A DNA stretch of 64,000 nucleotides from contig JAFMYY010000005.1 of NCBI GenBank assembly GCA_017948555.1, forward strand, positions 1 to 64,000, in the 5' to 3' direction. The notes under the pieces were generated by a model. The model was given only the letters and a program-made list of their open reading frames with translations, was not told the origin of the DNA and did not search any database. The stretch comes from Cesiribacteraceae bacterium YIM B00369 (GTDB lineage Bacteria > Bacteroidota > Bacteroidia > Cytophagales > Cyclobacteriaceae). The translations under genes and the position numbers were made by a program. Shown here one piece after another: positions 55,879 through 64,000 of the stretch (position 1 is the first letter of the stretch; the number at the start of each line of letters is the position of its first letter).

Positions 55879-55910
55879 AAAAGAGGATTGCGTAAGTATC
55901 CTCTTTTTTT
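55879..55910 (+). terminator. Intrinsic terminator of the SlyD-like gene
   Basis: AAAAGAGGAT pairs with ATCCTCTTTT around a 9-base loop, followed by more T residues, 18 bases past the stop. Confidence 0.85.
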
Positions 55911-56357
55911 GTTTAAAGGAATCCTTTCTATACAATCCCTTAAAGTTTTATTACTTCCACTGATATTTAGGGAGTTCAACTGATAATGTTTAAACCTTGA
56001 AACAAAAAAGGAATTAATTGTAAAGAAACCTACATCCCTTCCTCTATAATCTTTGCTTTATTATATACAACTTTCAAAATAATTTTTTTCCCCACAAAAA
56101 AAGCTGGAAAAAATGAGTTATGCTTTTTGTTTGTAAATGAGGTGGTTGCAAAAAGGTTGGGATGAAAAAAATATTTTATAAGATTTTTTCTTACAGGCTC
56201 CTGTTGTTTTTCCAACAGGAGATTAGTTTGCTGTACTTGTTTCGTATTAGGAAACTTTCCTAATATTGTCCCGAGAAAGTTAAACAAAAAGGTTCAAAGC
56301 CCACCAATAGAATTATAGATCCGACGGTTCAGAAATTTTAAATAATAATAATTACTT
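55911..56357. other. Leader region of the outer-membrane barrel gene
   Basis: About 450 bases. A perfect hairpin (CTCCTGTTG with CAACAGGAG around TTTTTC) sits at 56198-56221, about 137 bases before the ATG. Nothing else recognised; the 85-codon minus frame is judged spurious. Confidence 0.45.
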
Positions 56358-57092
56358 ATGAATAGTAAAACAGGAAAGCTACGCAAAGTTTTGCGTAACG
56401 CACTTCTGGTATCCCTGCTGGCAGGAAGCCATAACCTAATGGCACAGGGAGGAATTGGAGGAGGTGTTAAGGCAGGAGCAGCAATAAGCTATTTTTCTGC
56501 TAACCAGCCCCATACTGGAGTTCGCGCAGGCACCACAGCCGGTATATTTGGCAATTATGGTATTAATGAAAAGCTATCATTACAACTTGAGGCTAACTAC
56601 CTGCAGCAGGGTGGATCATTTGTGAGGTACTTCGATGAGAATGCATTGCAAACTGAAGGCATCTTATATTATGCCTCAGCAACCAGCAGTAACATTACCC
56701 TTCACAACATCGAGATCCCATTGCTGGCACAATATGAGTTAACGGGTGGCGAAGGATTTTCTGCTAAATTATTTGCTGGTCCTTCTTATGCCAGAACCAT
56801 TGCGGCCTGGGAAAAATACGAACGAAGCGGAACCTTAAGGGCAACAGGCTTACTTGGTACTGCCTCAGGAGAAGAAAATGTTACCAGTGAATATCAATCA
56901 GGCCAATTCGGTGCAGTGGCAGGGATGGCTTTTGAAGTACCAATGGGAGATAAGGCGATTGTAGTTGATTTAAGATACCGCTATGGCATAAGCACTGCTA
57001 AAAAAGGTTTTAGCCATGTTAATTTAAAAGATGCAGAAAATGATTTAAGAACTCATACTGCTACCGTTACCCTGGGATACAGAATATTTTAA
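56358..57092 (+). CDS. Outer-membrane beta-barrel protein (PorT/OmpX-like)
   Basis: 244 residues with a Sec signal peptide (cleavage near MAQG, about residue 30). The mature sequence begins with GVKAGAAISYF and shows alternating aromatic and glycine strands; the last residues (TATVTLGYRIF) form the Phe-terminated C-terminal strand of a barrel. Resembles the PorT or OmpA-like barrel family common in Bacteroidota. The lipoprotein gene follows 36 bases later. Confidence 0.85.
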   Translation: MNSKTGKLRKVLRNALLVSLLAGSHNLMAQGGIGGGVKAGAAISYFSANQPHTGVRAGTTAGIFGNYGINEKLSLQLEANYLQQGGSFVRYFDENALQTEGILYYASATSSNITLHNIEIPLLAQYELTGGEGFSAKLFAGPSYARTIAAWEKYERSGTLRATGLLGTASGEENVTSEYQSGQFGAVAGMAFEVPMGDKAIVVDLRYRYGISTAKKGFSHVNLKDAENDLRTHTATVTLGYRIF

Positions 57093-57128
57093 TTTAAAAT
57101 TTTATAAACTCAAATTTCAAAAAGATCC

Positions 57129-58289
57129 ATGATCAATTTTAACAAAAAATCGGTTTTAATGAGTATGATGGCTGGTGCCCTCTTCTTTTCTTCATGTGAA
57201 GATAAATTTACCGAACAGGATTTATTAAATGCCCAGCAGCAGGTGGATTATACACTTCAGCTGGTGGACTTGAATGCAAATGTAACTGATGCTGAAAGCA
57301 GCCTTAAAGGAGTAAAAGTTTCTTTAACTCAGGGTGCTGCAGTTAAAACTGTTGAGGCTGATGCAAATGGTTATGTGAGTTTTGGTAAAGTTCAGGTTGG
57401 TAATGCAGTTATTAAAATTGTTTCTGAAAATTACCTGAATGGTGAGGCCGTTGTAAACCTTGTGACCAGCAACTCTAAAATTTCTCAAATGATTACCCGC
57501 TTTCCTGTATTTGCAATGACAGAGGGAAATACGATCAAGGTAAGTGGAAAAGTTGAAGTCGAATCAGATCTTACTAACAGCACAAGAGAACTTGCTCCTG
57601 CAGGAACTAAAATTGAGGTAAAATTAAATTCCATGAATGATGATTTTACCTGGGTTTATGGTAGCAATGCTGGTGGTGGTATTTCAGATTATAAATTTGA
57701 AACAATAGTAACTACTGTTAAAGAAGATGGTACTTATGAAGTAGTGCTTCCTGCTACAACCGGTGGCATCAATTATTCTATTAATCTCCAGCCACTTACC
57801 TTAAATCAAAAATTAGCTGTAAATGGCTTAGTAGGTGAGGAAGAAATTTCTCCAAGAGTGGTGGATATCTCAACTGAATTCAGACTTAATAGTGAAACCG
57901 GCGCACCTCTTGTTCCAAATGTACTGCTAAAGGTTGATGGTAAGTATATAGGCTATGCTGTTGTAAGTAACTCAGGAAGAATTAGCCATGTCAACTTAGC
58001 TGATACTAAACATAAATTTGCTCCTAATGCGGAATTAAATGCAACAGTGGAGGAATTAAAAGGTAAAAAAGGAACAGGCGCCTCTGTAAAAGTTTATACA
58101 AATGCAAATGGATTTGTACAATATACCAGTTTGGAAGCAGAAGGTTCTGATTATACATCAGGTTCTGTAAATAGTTTCCTTCCTTTTAACAACCCATCTA
58201 ATTCTTTCAATGTTGTTAAGGGGAATACCAGCCAAACCAGAAATTTCCACTATGGTGCTGGTGCTTACCGTTCTACAGAAATCAAATAA
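57129..58289 (+). CDS. Lipoprotein with carboxypeptidase-regulatory-like domain
   Basis: 386 residues; lipobox ending at Cys23 (LFFSSC). Residues about 40-120 form a CarboxypepD-regulatory-like beta domain (SSLKGVKVSLTQGAAVKTVE and ADANGYVSFGKVQVG), often used for surface binding. The rest is beta-rich and repeats similar strand patterns. Operon with the upstream barrel, with which it may form an outer-membrane complex. Function unknown. Confidence 0.75.
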   Translation: MINFNKKSVLMSMMAGALFFSSCEDKFTEQDLLNAQQQVDYTLQLVDLNANVTDAESSLKGVKVSLTQGAAVKTVEADANGYVSFGKVQVGNAVIKIVSENYLNGEAVVNLVTSNSKISQMITRFPVFAMTEGNTIKVSGKVEVESDLTNSTRELAPAGTKIEVKLNSMNDDFTWVYGSNAGGGISDYKFETIVTTVKEDGTYEVVLPATTGGINYSINLQPLTLNQKLAVNGLVGEEEISPRVVDISTEFRLNSETGAPLVPNVLLKVDGKYIGYAVVSNSGRISHVNLADTKHKFAPNAELNATVEELKGKKGTGASVKVYTNANGFVQYTSLEAEGSDYTSGSVNSFLPFNNPSNSFNVVKGNTSQTRNFHYGAGAYRSTEIK

Positions 58290-58311
58290 ATTCGTTTAAA
58301 GAATATACAAT

Positions 58312-58347
58312 AAGGCTGTTTACCATTGGTAGGCAGCCTTTTTTATT
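58312..58347 (+). terminator. Terminator between the lipoprotein and VLRF1-like genes
   Basis: AAGGCTG pairs with CAGCCTT with an inner TACC/GGTA stem, followed by six T residues. It ends the barrel-lipoprotein transcript and may also serve the minus-strand gene. Confidence 0.75.
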
Positions 58348-58363
58348 TCTGAAACTTTATAGT

Positions 58364-59050
58364 TCATAAGATTCCTTTGCCAAAATCACTTAAAAAGTTT
58401 TCTTCCTTCTCTTCATACATCAGTTCGCCTTTGAGTAAAAATTTCTGAACATCCAGGAGAATTTCGTAGGTCGGTGTATTTACATGCATGGGTAATTTAT
58501 AAATTCTTTCATCTTTCTTATCAAAAGGAGTTTCTGCCTTTGAATTAAACAGGTATGGAATCAAGGTTTTGGAACAGCTCATTGCCACCATATCAATATC
58601 ATAGGTCTCAAAATATTCCTTCAAACGCCCGTTGATATTTTCAAAAAACTCAACGGTTTCGCCAAGTCTTACTCTTGAGCCGGCTCTGGATTTTCCTTTT
58701 GTTTTAAGGTATTTAATCTGACTTTTCCCCTGCTTTTTCCGTACCATATAAGAGCGGAAAACTTTGTGATCCGGATTACTTTTTCCCTCAAAATACCCAA
58801 CAGCACATTGACCCGATTGAATCAGTAGAATAATATAATGTAATGTTTTTTCCTGCCAGTCTGCAGGGATGGGTGGAGCAGGAACTGTTATGGGTAAACG
58901 GAAATAGACCGGACTTTCTTTTTGGTTTTTATTCTCTACGGGGAATATCTCAATTCTGTGCTTTAGGGGGTCGTAAAGGAAATCAAGATCAGAAGAAAAA
59001 ATTCTTTCTGCCAGTTGCACAGATTTTTCTTCTGAGAGTAGAAGATTCAT
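58364..59050 (-). CDS. VLRF1-like (eRF1-family) peptidyl-tRNA release factor
   Basis: 228 residues. A central block, YMVRKKQGKSQIKYLK followed by GKSRAGSRVR (residues 101-128), matches the catalytic core of the Vms1/VLRF1 family: R-x-K-Q-G-x-S-Q with Gly108 and Gln111 in the loop that promotes peptidyl-tRNA hydrolysis, then an A-G-S-x-x-R motif. The preceding GQCAVGYFEGK and following ETVEFFENINGRLKEYFE segments agree with the fold. Likely role: releasing nascent chains from stalled ribosomes. Bacteroidota are known to have such VLRF1 members; this assignment is by eye. Next to rpsU. Confidence 0.68.
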   Translation of the reverse strand: MNLLLSEEKSVQLAERIFSSDLDFLYDPLKHRIEIFPVENKNQKESPVYFRLPITVPAPPIPADWQEKTLHYIILLIQSGQCAVGYFEGKSNPDHKVFRSYMVRKKQGKSQIKYLKTKGKSRAGSRVRLGETVEFFENINGRLKEYFETYDIDMVAMSCSKTLIPYLFNSKAETPFDKKDERIYKLPMHVNTPTYEILLDVQKFLLKGELMYEEKEENFLSDFGKGIL

Positions 59051-59200
59051 GGCTTATGATAATTGAATTACTTCAGGGAAAATAAAATCCGGATTGGTTA
59101 TAAACAGGAAAAAATAAAGACCGGATTAAAAAGAGGAGAGGGCAAAAAAAAAGGTGGCAGCATAACTACCCCCACCAGTTTATTCATTCCTTTTGTTCAG

Positions 59201-59223
59201 AAAAAAGAACCCGCATTGCGGGA
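59201..59223 (-). terminator. Terminator of rpsU (minus strand)
   Basis: On the minus strand CCCGCAATGCGGG forms a stem followed by TTCTTTTTT, just past the rpsU stop. It lies between rpsU and the VLRF1-like gene and would attenuate read-through. Confidence 0.75.
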
Positions 59224-59232
59224 TTTACTCTT

Positions 59233-59427
59233 TTATTTCTGCTCCAAATCCTGCATCTTCTGACGATATGCAGCTTTGATTCTTTCAGTCCGGCGGGTAA
59301 TGGATGGTTTTTCAAAATATGCGCGTGCCCTTAATTCTGTAAGTGTTCCGGTACGCTGGTACTTTTTCTTGAAGCGTTTAAGGGCGCGTTCAATAGATTC
59401 GTTTTCTTTTACTTTAACTTCGATCAT
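59233..59427 (-). CDS. rpsU: 30S ribosomal protein bS21
   Basis: 64 residues from the ATG at 59427; an upstream in-frame start would add 11 unrelated residues and is rejected. The sequence MIEVKVKENESIERALKRF then KKKYQRTGTLTELRARAYF is typical bS21. An excellent Shine-Dalgarno sequence (AAAGGAG) ends seven bases before the ATG. In Bacteroidota, bS21 helps hide the 16S anti-SD, and SD-led rpsU mRNAs have been proposed to be autoregulated. A TATCTTTG -7 element lies 40 bases upstream. Confidence 0.97.
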   Translation of the reverse strand: MIEVKVKENESIERALKRFKKKYQRTGTLTELRARAYFEKPSITRRTERIKAAYRQKMQDLEQK

Positions 59428-59796
59428 ATTAAATCTCCTTTCAAAATTTATGTTTAACAAGATTTACAAAGATAGGGACTTTATTTTAGAAGATTATACT
59501 TCTGTTAAATTTTATCCCATTAAAATTGGTTCCTTTAGGTCCGGTGCAATAAAAGGACAGGTTGTTTTAATCCTGCATCTATAATTACACTTGTCCCCTT
59601 GCTATACAAAAATTTAAAAGTTTTACACAAACCTTCAAAGCATTGTGGTGCAGGGGAATTTTTGGATCCTTTTGTTCGTTCCTGCTTATATAAACGAAAT
59701 TAAGGACAATTTCGTTTCATATTCCCATTCAGAAAGGAATTAAGCGGAATTAAAATAAGCTGAGTCCTGAGAAATTTTGATTTTTAAAAAAGAGAA
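59428..59796. other. Divergent region between rpsU and msrB
   Basis: About 370 bases. It contains the rpsU promoter element and SD on the minus strand; I see nothing else supportable before msrB. Confidence 0.5.
59467..59474 (-). promoter_or_regulatory. Candidate -7 promoter element of rpsU
   Basis: On the minus strand TATCTTTG fits TAnnTTTG exactly, about 40 bases before the rpsU ATG, giving a short leader that contains the SD. Confidence 0.5.
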
Positions 59797-60336
59797 ATGA
59801 AAAAAAAATTTATTAAATGCCAGTTGATGGTATTAATTTTTATGACAGGGCTGGTAATAAGCTCCTGTGGCCAAAGCAGGACTCCGGAAAAGGAGGATCA
59901 GGAAAAAGTTATAAGTGCGGAAATGCAGCCGGATAAGGGAACTGCCGCAGGAAAATACAATAAATTAACTTCCTTTGAAGAGTATGTGATATTGAAAAAA
60001 GGAACTGAAAGACCGGGGACAGGAAAATTTACCGATCATGAAGCATCGGGAACTTATATATGTAAGAGATGTAATGCTGCTCTTTACAAATCTGCCGATA
60101 AATTTGATTCTCATTGTGGCTGGCCATCTTTTGATGATGAAATAAAAGGAGCCGTTAAAAGAAAAAAAGATATGGACGGTACCCGGACAGAAATTCTTTG
60201 TGCAAATTGTGACGGGCACCTTGGGCACGTTTTTGTGGGAGAGGGCTTTACCAAAAAGAATACCCGCCATTGTGTAAATTCCGTATCTATGGATTTTGTG
60301 GCTGCCGGAGATCCCCTGCCGGAAAAGATTGAATAA
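59797..60336 (+). CDS. msrB: Peptide-methionine (R)-S-oxide reductase, lipoprotein form
   Basis: 179 residues. The N-terminal signal ends at a lipobox Cys24 (VISSC), so the enzyme sits in the envelope. The MsrB domain has two zinc CXXC pairs (Cys89/92 and Cys135/138), the resolving-type Cys107 in SHCGWPSF and the catalytic Cys159 in RHCVNS. Repairs R-isomer methionine sulfoxide in exported proteins. Monocistronic. Confidence 0.94.
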   Translation: MKKKFIKCQLMVLIFMTGLVISSCGQSRTPEKEDQEKVISAEMQPDKGTAAGKYNKLTSFEEYVILKKGTERPGTGKFTDHEASGTYICKRCNAALYKSADKFDSHCGWPSFDDEIKGAVKRKKDMDGTRTEILCANCDGHLGHVFVGEGFTKKNTRHCVNSVSMDFVAAGDPLPEKIE

Positions 60337-60788
60337 GGGGATTTAAAAGTAGTTTCTTCCGGAATAAGAAACCTTACATCCTGCATTTTTACACCTGACC
60401 GTAAATTACTTACCTGGCTTATAAATGCCGTATATATTTTTAGTACTAAACTTTTCTATGTTTGTTTTTTTTTAAGCTTTGCTATGGTCAGTTTCGAATT
60501 GACTACCTTATAAAATAGATTATTTGCTTGTCAGGAAGATATATTTTCGAAATTCTGTGTCCAAACATTTAGTTGAGCATCAGGCCAATTCCTACTATAT
60601 TATATTTTAGTAGTTGTTTGAGATTATCTGTTTATTTTATTCTTTCTGCAGCTTCAGTTTTCCCTCAATGATTTTTCTTAAAATTTCTCAATAATATTTA
60701 ATTTATGACCTGATGGATAGATTATAATAATCAAATGTTATTTTTGTATTTCTAAATAAGAACTGACCAGAACAGAATAAATCTATAT
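60337..60788. other. AT-rich intergenic region upstream of the five-PAS kinase
   Basis: About 450 bases with no supportable gene, RNA or clear promoter. Confidence 0.4.
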
Positions 60789-63320
60789 ATGAAATCGGAT
60801 CGGGACATTGATTTATGGGAAACATTAATAATGGATTCTCCTGATATAATTTGTACTTTGGATAGTGAAGGGTGTTATGTGAATATAAATGAGGCCTGTG
60901 AAAAAGTTTTAGGTTACGAAAGAAGGGAAATGATTGGCAGGAGATTCACCGAATTTATTCATCCTGAAGATTTGACCTTCTCTCTTGAAAAGGCAAAAAA
61001 TGTTTTTAATGGTGACAGGTTGAAGGACCTTAAAAACAGAGGGTTGCATAAAAAGGGAAAAGAGGTTTTTGTTTTATGGTCAGGTGTATGGTCAGAAAAA
61101 GAATCCCTCATGTTTTGTATAGGCCGGGATATAACTGAACAGGAACGGGCAAAACAGAAGGACGAATTGTACAAGGCCATGTTTGAATATGGCTCCGACA
61201 TAGTAACATTATTTGACGAAAATTTAAACTTTTTATATTGCGGTACATCCACATATAATGAACTGGGCTACCAGCCAGATAATCTTACGGGGACCAGTGC
61301 ATTTTCCTACATACATCCCGGGGATATTCCTTTTGTAAAGAAGCATATATCGGAATCTGTCGGTTCAGGAGAACCTGTTACTATTCCTGAATACCGCTTA
61401 AGGCATGCAGACGGAGAGTGGCGTTGGCTGGAAACCAGGCTTAGTAATCAGTTAAAAAATCCTGCGGTAAAAGCTATTGTTGCAAACTCCCGGGATGTTA
61501 CCCGGATGATTGAAAGCAGGTTAAAAATTCAGGAGAGCGAACAAAACTTTAAAGCCCTTTTTGAGAATAACCTGGACCTTGTTCTGTTTCAGAATACGGA
61601 AGGAATTATTGAAAATGTAAATTCAGCTACCCTGGAATTCTTTAAAGTTCCGAAGGAGGATTTAATTAATAAACCGGTTACTTATTTTCTTTCTCCGGAA
61701 CTCGCGCCTGTTTGCGAAAAAGCATTAAAAAGTGCTTTGGATGGACAGCAGGTCAGCCTTGAGTTAAATATGCCCATTGAAGGGGCAGGTCTCTTAACTT
61801 TTGAGGCAGCAAAAATTCCGGTTGTGGCAGGGGGGGCAACTGTAGGGGTTTATACAATTCTTAAAGATGTTACAGAAATCAGAAAATCCCACAGCATTAT
61901 AAAAAGGCAGGCAGAAAAACTAAAAACGATCTTTGAAAGTATAACTGATGCCTTTTTTACCCTTGACAGATACTGGAACTTTACCTATATCAACACCGAA
62001 TTTGAAAAACTGATACGTATAAAAAAAGAAAGTTTAATTGGGAGGAATATCCGGACCGTATTTCCTGAACAAGAGGAGGGAGCATTTTACAGGCACTTTC
62101 ATACCTCCCTTGAAACCGGAAAAGCAGTTCATTTTGAAGGTTATCTGGCCAGGCTTAATGCATGGCTTCAGGTGAAGGCATTTCCATCGGAAGAAGGCCT
62201 CTTTGTTAATTTTGATGAAATTACCGATGAAGTAAATGCAAAAAAGGAATTGGAATTGCTTAGTCTGGTGGCAAGTAAAACCACTAACGGTATTGTAATT
62301 CATGATGCTGAGGGGCGTGCTGAGTGGGTAAATGATGCCTTTACAGAACAATCAGGCTATTCTTTTTCTGAGGTCGCGGGAAAAAAGCCTTGTTCTTATC
62401 TTAAAGGTGAGGATACTGATCCGGATTCAGGTAATATGATAAAAGAAGGATTGAAAGGAAATAAGCCATTTTCTGAGGAAATTTTGATCTATAGGAAATC
62501 GGGTGAAAAAATGTGGGTAGCATTGGATTTTGCTCCTGTAACGGATGATGACGGAAAAGTAACAAGATTTATTTCTATCCAGACAGACATTACTTTCAGA
62601 AAGGAAACTGAGGCAAGCCAGTTACATTTAACAGAGGAACTCTACAGGCGCTATAATGATTTACAGCAGTTTGCATATATTGTTTCGCATAATCTCCGCT
62701 CACCCGTTGCCGGCGCCAGGGGAATTGTGGATCTGTTATTTTCCATTGATAAAAATTCACAGGATTTTGATCAGTGCCTTCAACATTTAAAAACCAGCAT
62801 CTACAAGATGGAAGATGTTTTAAATGACCTTGGTACTATTTTGTCAGCACGTGACAAACATGATTCTACTAAAGAGCCTGTTGAGCTGATTTCAGTTTGC
62901 CGGCAGGTTCTGGAAGAGCAACATGAATCCCTGGTGGAAAGTGGAGGGGAGGTTTTTCTTGATTTTGAAGAAGATATAAGCTTAATGGGGAACAAGGCGT
63001 ATTTGTATAGTATTTTCCATAATCTGCTATCGAACGCTATCAAGTACCGTTCACCGAAACGGTTATTAAAAGTAGAAATCCGGGGATTCAGAGATAAGAA
63101 TAATAGTATTGCAATTTCTTTTAGTGATAACGGTCTTGGGTTTAATGCAAAACTTATTGGCGAAGATTTATTTAAGCTTTACAAAAGATTTCATCATGAT
63201 TCAGAGGGCAAAGGGATAGGGATGTTTCTTGTAAAAAGCCATGTGGAAGCTATGAATGGACGTATAGAGGTGAAAAGTGAGGTTGATGCCGGAGCAAAGT
63301 TTCTGATAAATTTTAAGTAG
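60789..63320 (+). CDS. Cytoplasmic five-PAS sensor histidine kinase
   Basis: 843 residues, no transmembrane helix. Five PAS domains in tandem (about 10-118, 125-242, 250-365, 372-482, 490-605), each closing with a D-[IV]-T motif. The HisKA has His634 in SHNLRSPVAGA; the ATPase has NLLSNAIKYR, FSDNGLGF and GKGIGMFLVKS. The HNLRSP H-box is a Bacteroidota variant. No receiver domain and no adjacent regulator, so it probably signals to a distant regulator or to one of the orphan kinases. Confidence 0.9.
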   Translation: MKSDRDIDLWETLIMDSPDIICTLDSEGCYVNINEACEKVLGYERREMIGRRFTEFIHPEDLTFSLEKAKNVFNGDRLKDLKNRGLHKKGKEVFVLWSGVWSEKESLMFCIGRDITEQERAKQKDELYKAMFEYGSDIVTLFDENLNFLYCGTSTYNELGYQPDNLTGTSAFSYIHPGDIPFVKKHISESVGSGEPVTIPEYRLRHADGEWRWLETRLSNQLKNPAVKAIVANSRDVTRMIESRLKIQESEQNFKALFENNLDLVLFQNTEGIIENVNSATLEFFKVPKEDLINKPVTYFLSPELAPVCEKALKSALDGQQVSLELNMPIEGAGLLTFEAAKIPVVAGGATVGVYTILKDVTEIRKSHSIIKRQAEKLKTIFESITDAFFTLDRYWNFTYINTEFEKLIRIKKESLIGRNIRTVFPEQEEGAFYRHFHTSLETGKAVHFEGYLARLNAWLQVKAFPSEEGLFVNFDEITDEVNAKKELELLSLVASKTTNGIVIHDAEGRAEWVNDAFTEQSGYSFSEVAGKKPCSYLKGEDTDPDSGNMIKEGLKGNKPFSEEILIYRKSGEKMWVALDFAPVTDDDGKVTRFISIQTDITFRKETEASQLHLTEELYRRYNDLQQFAYIVSHNLRSPVAGARGIVDLLFSIDKNSQDFDQCLQHLKTSIYKMEDVLNDLGTILSARDKHDSTKEPVELISVCRQVLEEQHESLVESGGEVFLDFEEDISLMGNKAYLYSIFHNLLSNAIKYRSPKRLLKVEIRGFRDKNNSIAISFSDNGLGFNAKLIGEDLFKLYKRFHHDSEGKGIGMFLVKSHVEAMNGRIEVKSEVDAGAKFLINFK

Positions 63321-63672
63321 TTCTTTTTTTAATTTAAAGATCATTAATGTCAGTCTTGGGACAGGCTTATTGGAAGTTTTATATCAGAAGCGCAGATTTG
63401 ACCTCAGTTGAGCAGAAGAAAAAGGAAAAATTTTTTAGCCAGCGCCGGAGGTTTAGATATGCGGTAATCTTTTGATAAACAATTGGTTAAGATTTTCCCT
63501 GTGGGAGTTTGAAATTGTTCCGGGAATAGAATCAGGAAAATGGTAAATTATTTTCTGCTGAGGGAGAACTTTTTTAATTAGTTTTTCCTTTACTAATGCG
63601 GTGACGAGAGTTAACCGGCTCAGTTTAATTTAAAAGAGTGAGTCCATGTTTCACCAAAAGAAAGGAGGTACA
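63321..63672. other. Region upstream of the terminal micro-ORF
   Basis: About 350 bases after the kinase. No gene supportable; an unusually strong SD (AAAGGAGGT) lies at its end (63661-63669). No -7 consensus promoter was found by eye. Confidence 0.4.
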
Positions 63673-63729
63673 ATGTCTAGTCCAATGAAAAGTTTATCAA
63701 ATCCATCCTTAAAAGGTGTTGATAACTAG
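63673..63729 (+). CDS. 18-codon micro-ORF with perfect Shine-Dalgarno
   Basis: ATG at 63673, stop TAG at 63727-63729, encoding MSSPMKSLSNPSLKGVDN. It is preceded by AAAGGAGGT with a three-base spacer to the ATG and followed about 50 bases later by a strong terminator. Such a short SD-led frame ahead of a terminator could be a leader peptide or small-RNA-associated peptide. It is tentative because the evidence is signal context, not homology. Confidence 0.4.
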   Translation: MSSPMKSLSNPSLKGVDN

Positions 63730-63779
63730 AATTGGTTTTCAATAGCCCTTAAGTGGTTTTGAAAAACTCAATGGATTTA

Positions 63780-63818
63780 TAATGCCGGCAGTTCAAACTG
63801 CCGGCATTTCTTTTTTTA
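63780..63818 (+). terminator. Strong intrinsic terminator
   Basis: AATGCCGGCAGTT and AACTGCCGGCATT form a nearly perfect stem (13 base pairs if fully closed, loop CA; effectively 11 with a six-base loop), followed by TTCTTTTTTT. It ends the transcript carrying the micro-ORF. Confidence 0.9.
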
Positions 63819-64000
63819 TTTTCTGCTTATATTTTCTTAAAATTATCAGCCGTTTTCCAACTGGGTCCACTTCTGATTTTTCAGTTGCCGGACTGTTTTT
63901 ATCTTCCTCCTTATGGGAAAGCTTAGCTTATGGTTTTAAACTTTAATTTCTTATCTTGATGTGAGTATTCCGGTGCAGTATCTGTTCCGGATAGTTTGTG
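63819..64000. other. Right end, no gene seen
   Basis: No supportable gene in the last 180 bases; the window cuts off here. Confidence 0.4.

Noticed and set aside
56030-56287. 85-codon minus frame in the barrel leader
   Set aside because: No signal or family; it covers the leader hairpin and AT-rich DNA.
1-64000. CRISPR arrays, tRNA, rRNA and mobile elements
   Set aside because: I looked for spaced direct repeats, tRNA T-loop motifs, and transposase or integrase signatures and saw none; a search tool could still find weak tRNAs.

Overview
This window looks like a chromosomal segment of a Bacteroidota bacterium, most likely of the order Cytophagales (the order is an inference). Four things point there: many short N-terminal lipoprotein signals ending in a Ser/Ala/Gly-Cys lipobox; start regions that are A/T-rich and mostly lack a Shine-Dalgarno (SD) sequence; several TAnnTTTG-type -7 promoter elements; and Bacteroidota-style topoisomerase IV, VLRF1-like and DUF families. 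I see no phage, transposase, integrase, rRNA, tRNA or CRISPR array. The content is that of a core chromosome, with lineage-specific membrane and stress genes.

Layout. (1) 0-8.5 kb, minus strand: a tight treZ - GH57 - treY - malQ operon for converting alpha-glucan to trehalose. (2) 8.8-17 kb: small lipoproteins, a metallophosphoesterase, class II fructose-bisphosphate aldolase, a LacI-family regulator and a ROK sugar kinase, separated by long AT-rich gaps. (3) 17.2-23.4 kb: topoisomerase IV (parE, parC), then trmH and a SanA-like gene. ParC ends in an acidic tail plus QLNLF, which resembles a sliding-clamp binding motif. (4) 24-40 kb: a PIG-L deacetylase, then three giant envelope proteins (1268, about 929 and 1685 residues) around holA. 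All three are built from the same cassette of about 180 residues, in 5, 3 and 7 copies, followed by a shared C-terminal module. (5) 40-55 kb: a stress and envelope region with a hybrid histidine kinase, a BrkB/YihY protein, DUF4235, DUF4112, TerB-like and DUF2267 proteins, an AI-2E family permease, an erythromycin-esterase-family protein, a PAS kinase and a deacetylase-like lipoprotein. (6) 55-64 kb: a SlyD-like isomerase, an outer-membrane barrel plus lipoprotein pair, rpsU beside a VLRF1-like release factor, a lipoprotein MsrB, a five-PAS kinase, and at the end an 18-codon ORF with a perfect SD and a strong terminator.

How the genes fit together. The left end handles storage glucan and hexose metabolism, and the LacI regulator and ROK kinase probably belong to that theme. 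The middle combines DNA maintenance (topoisomerase IV, HolA) with a paralogous family that probably forms long beta-rich lipid-handling or scaffold structures between the membranes. The right half senses and resists stress. Only a handful of genes carry strong SD sequences (malQ, rpsU, the DUF2267 gene, one lipoprotein and the terminal micro-ORF). In a phylum that hides its anti-SD, that set is worth attention.
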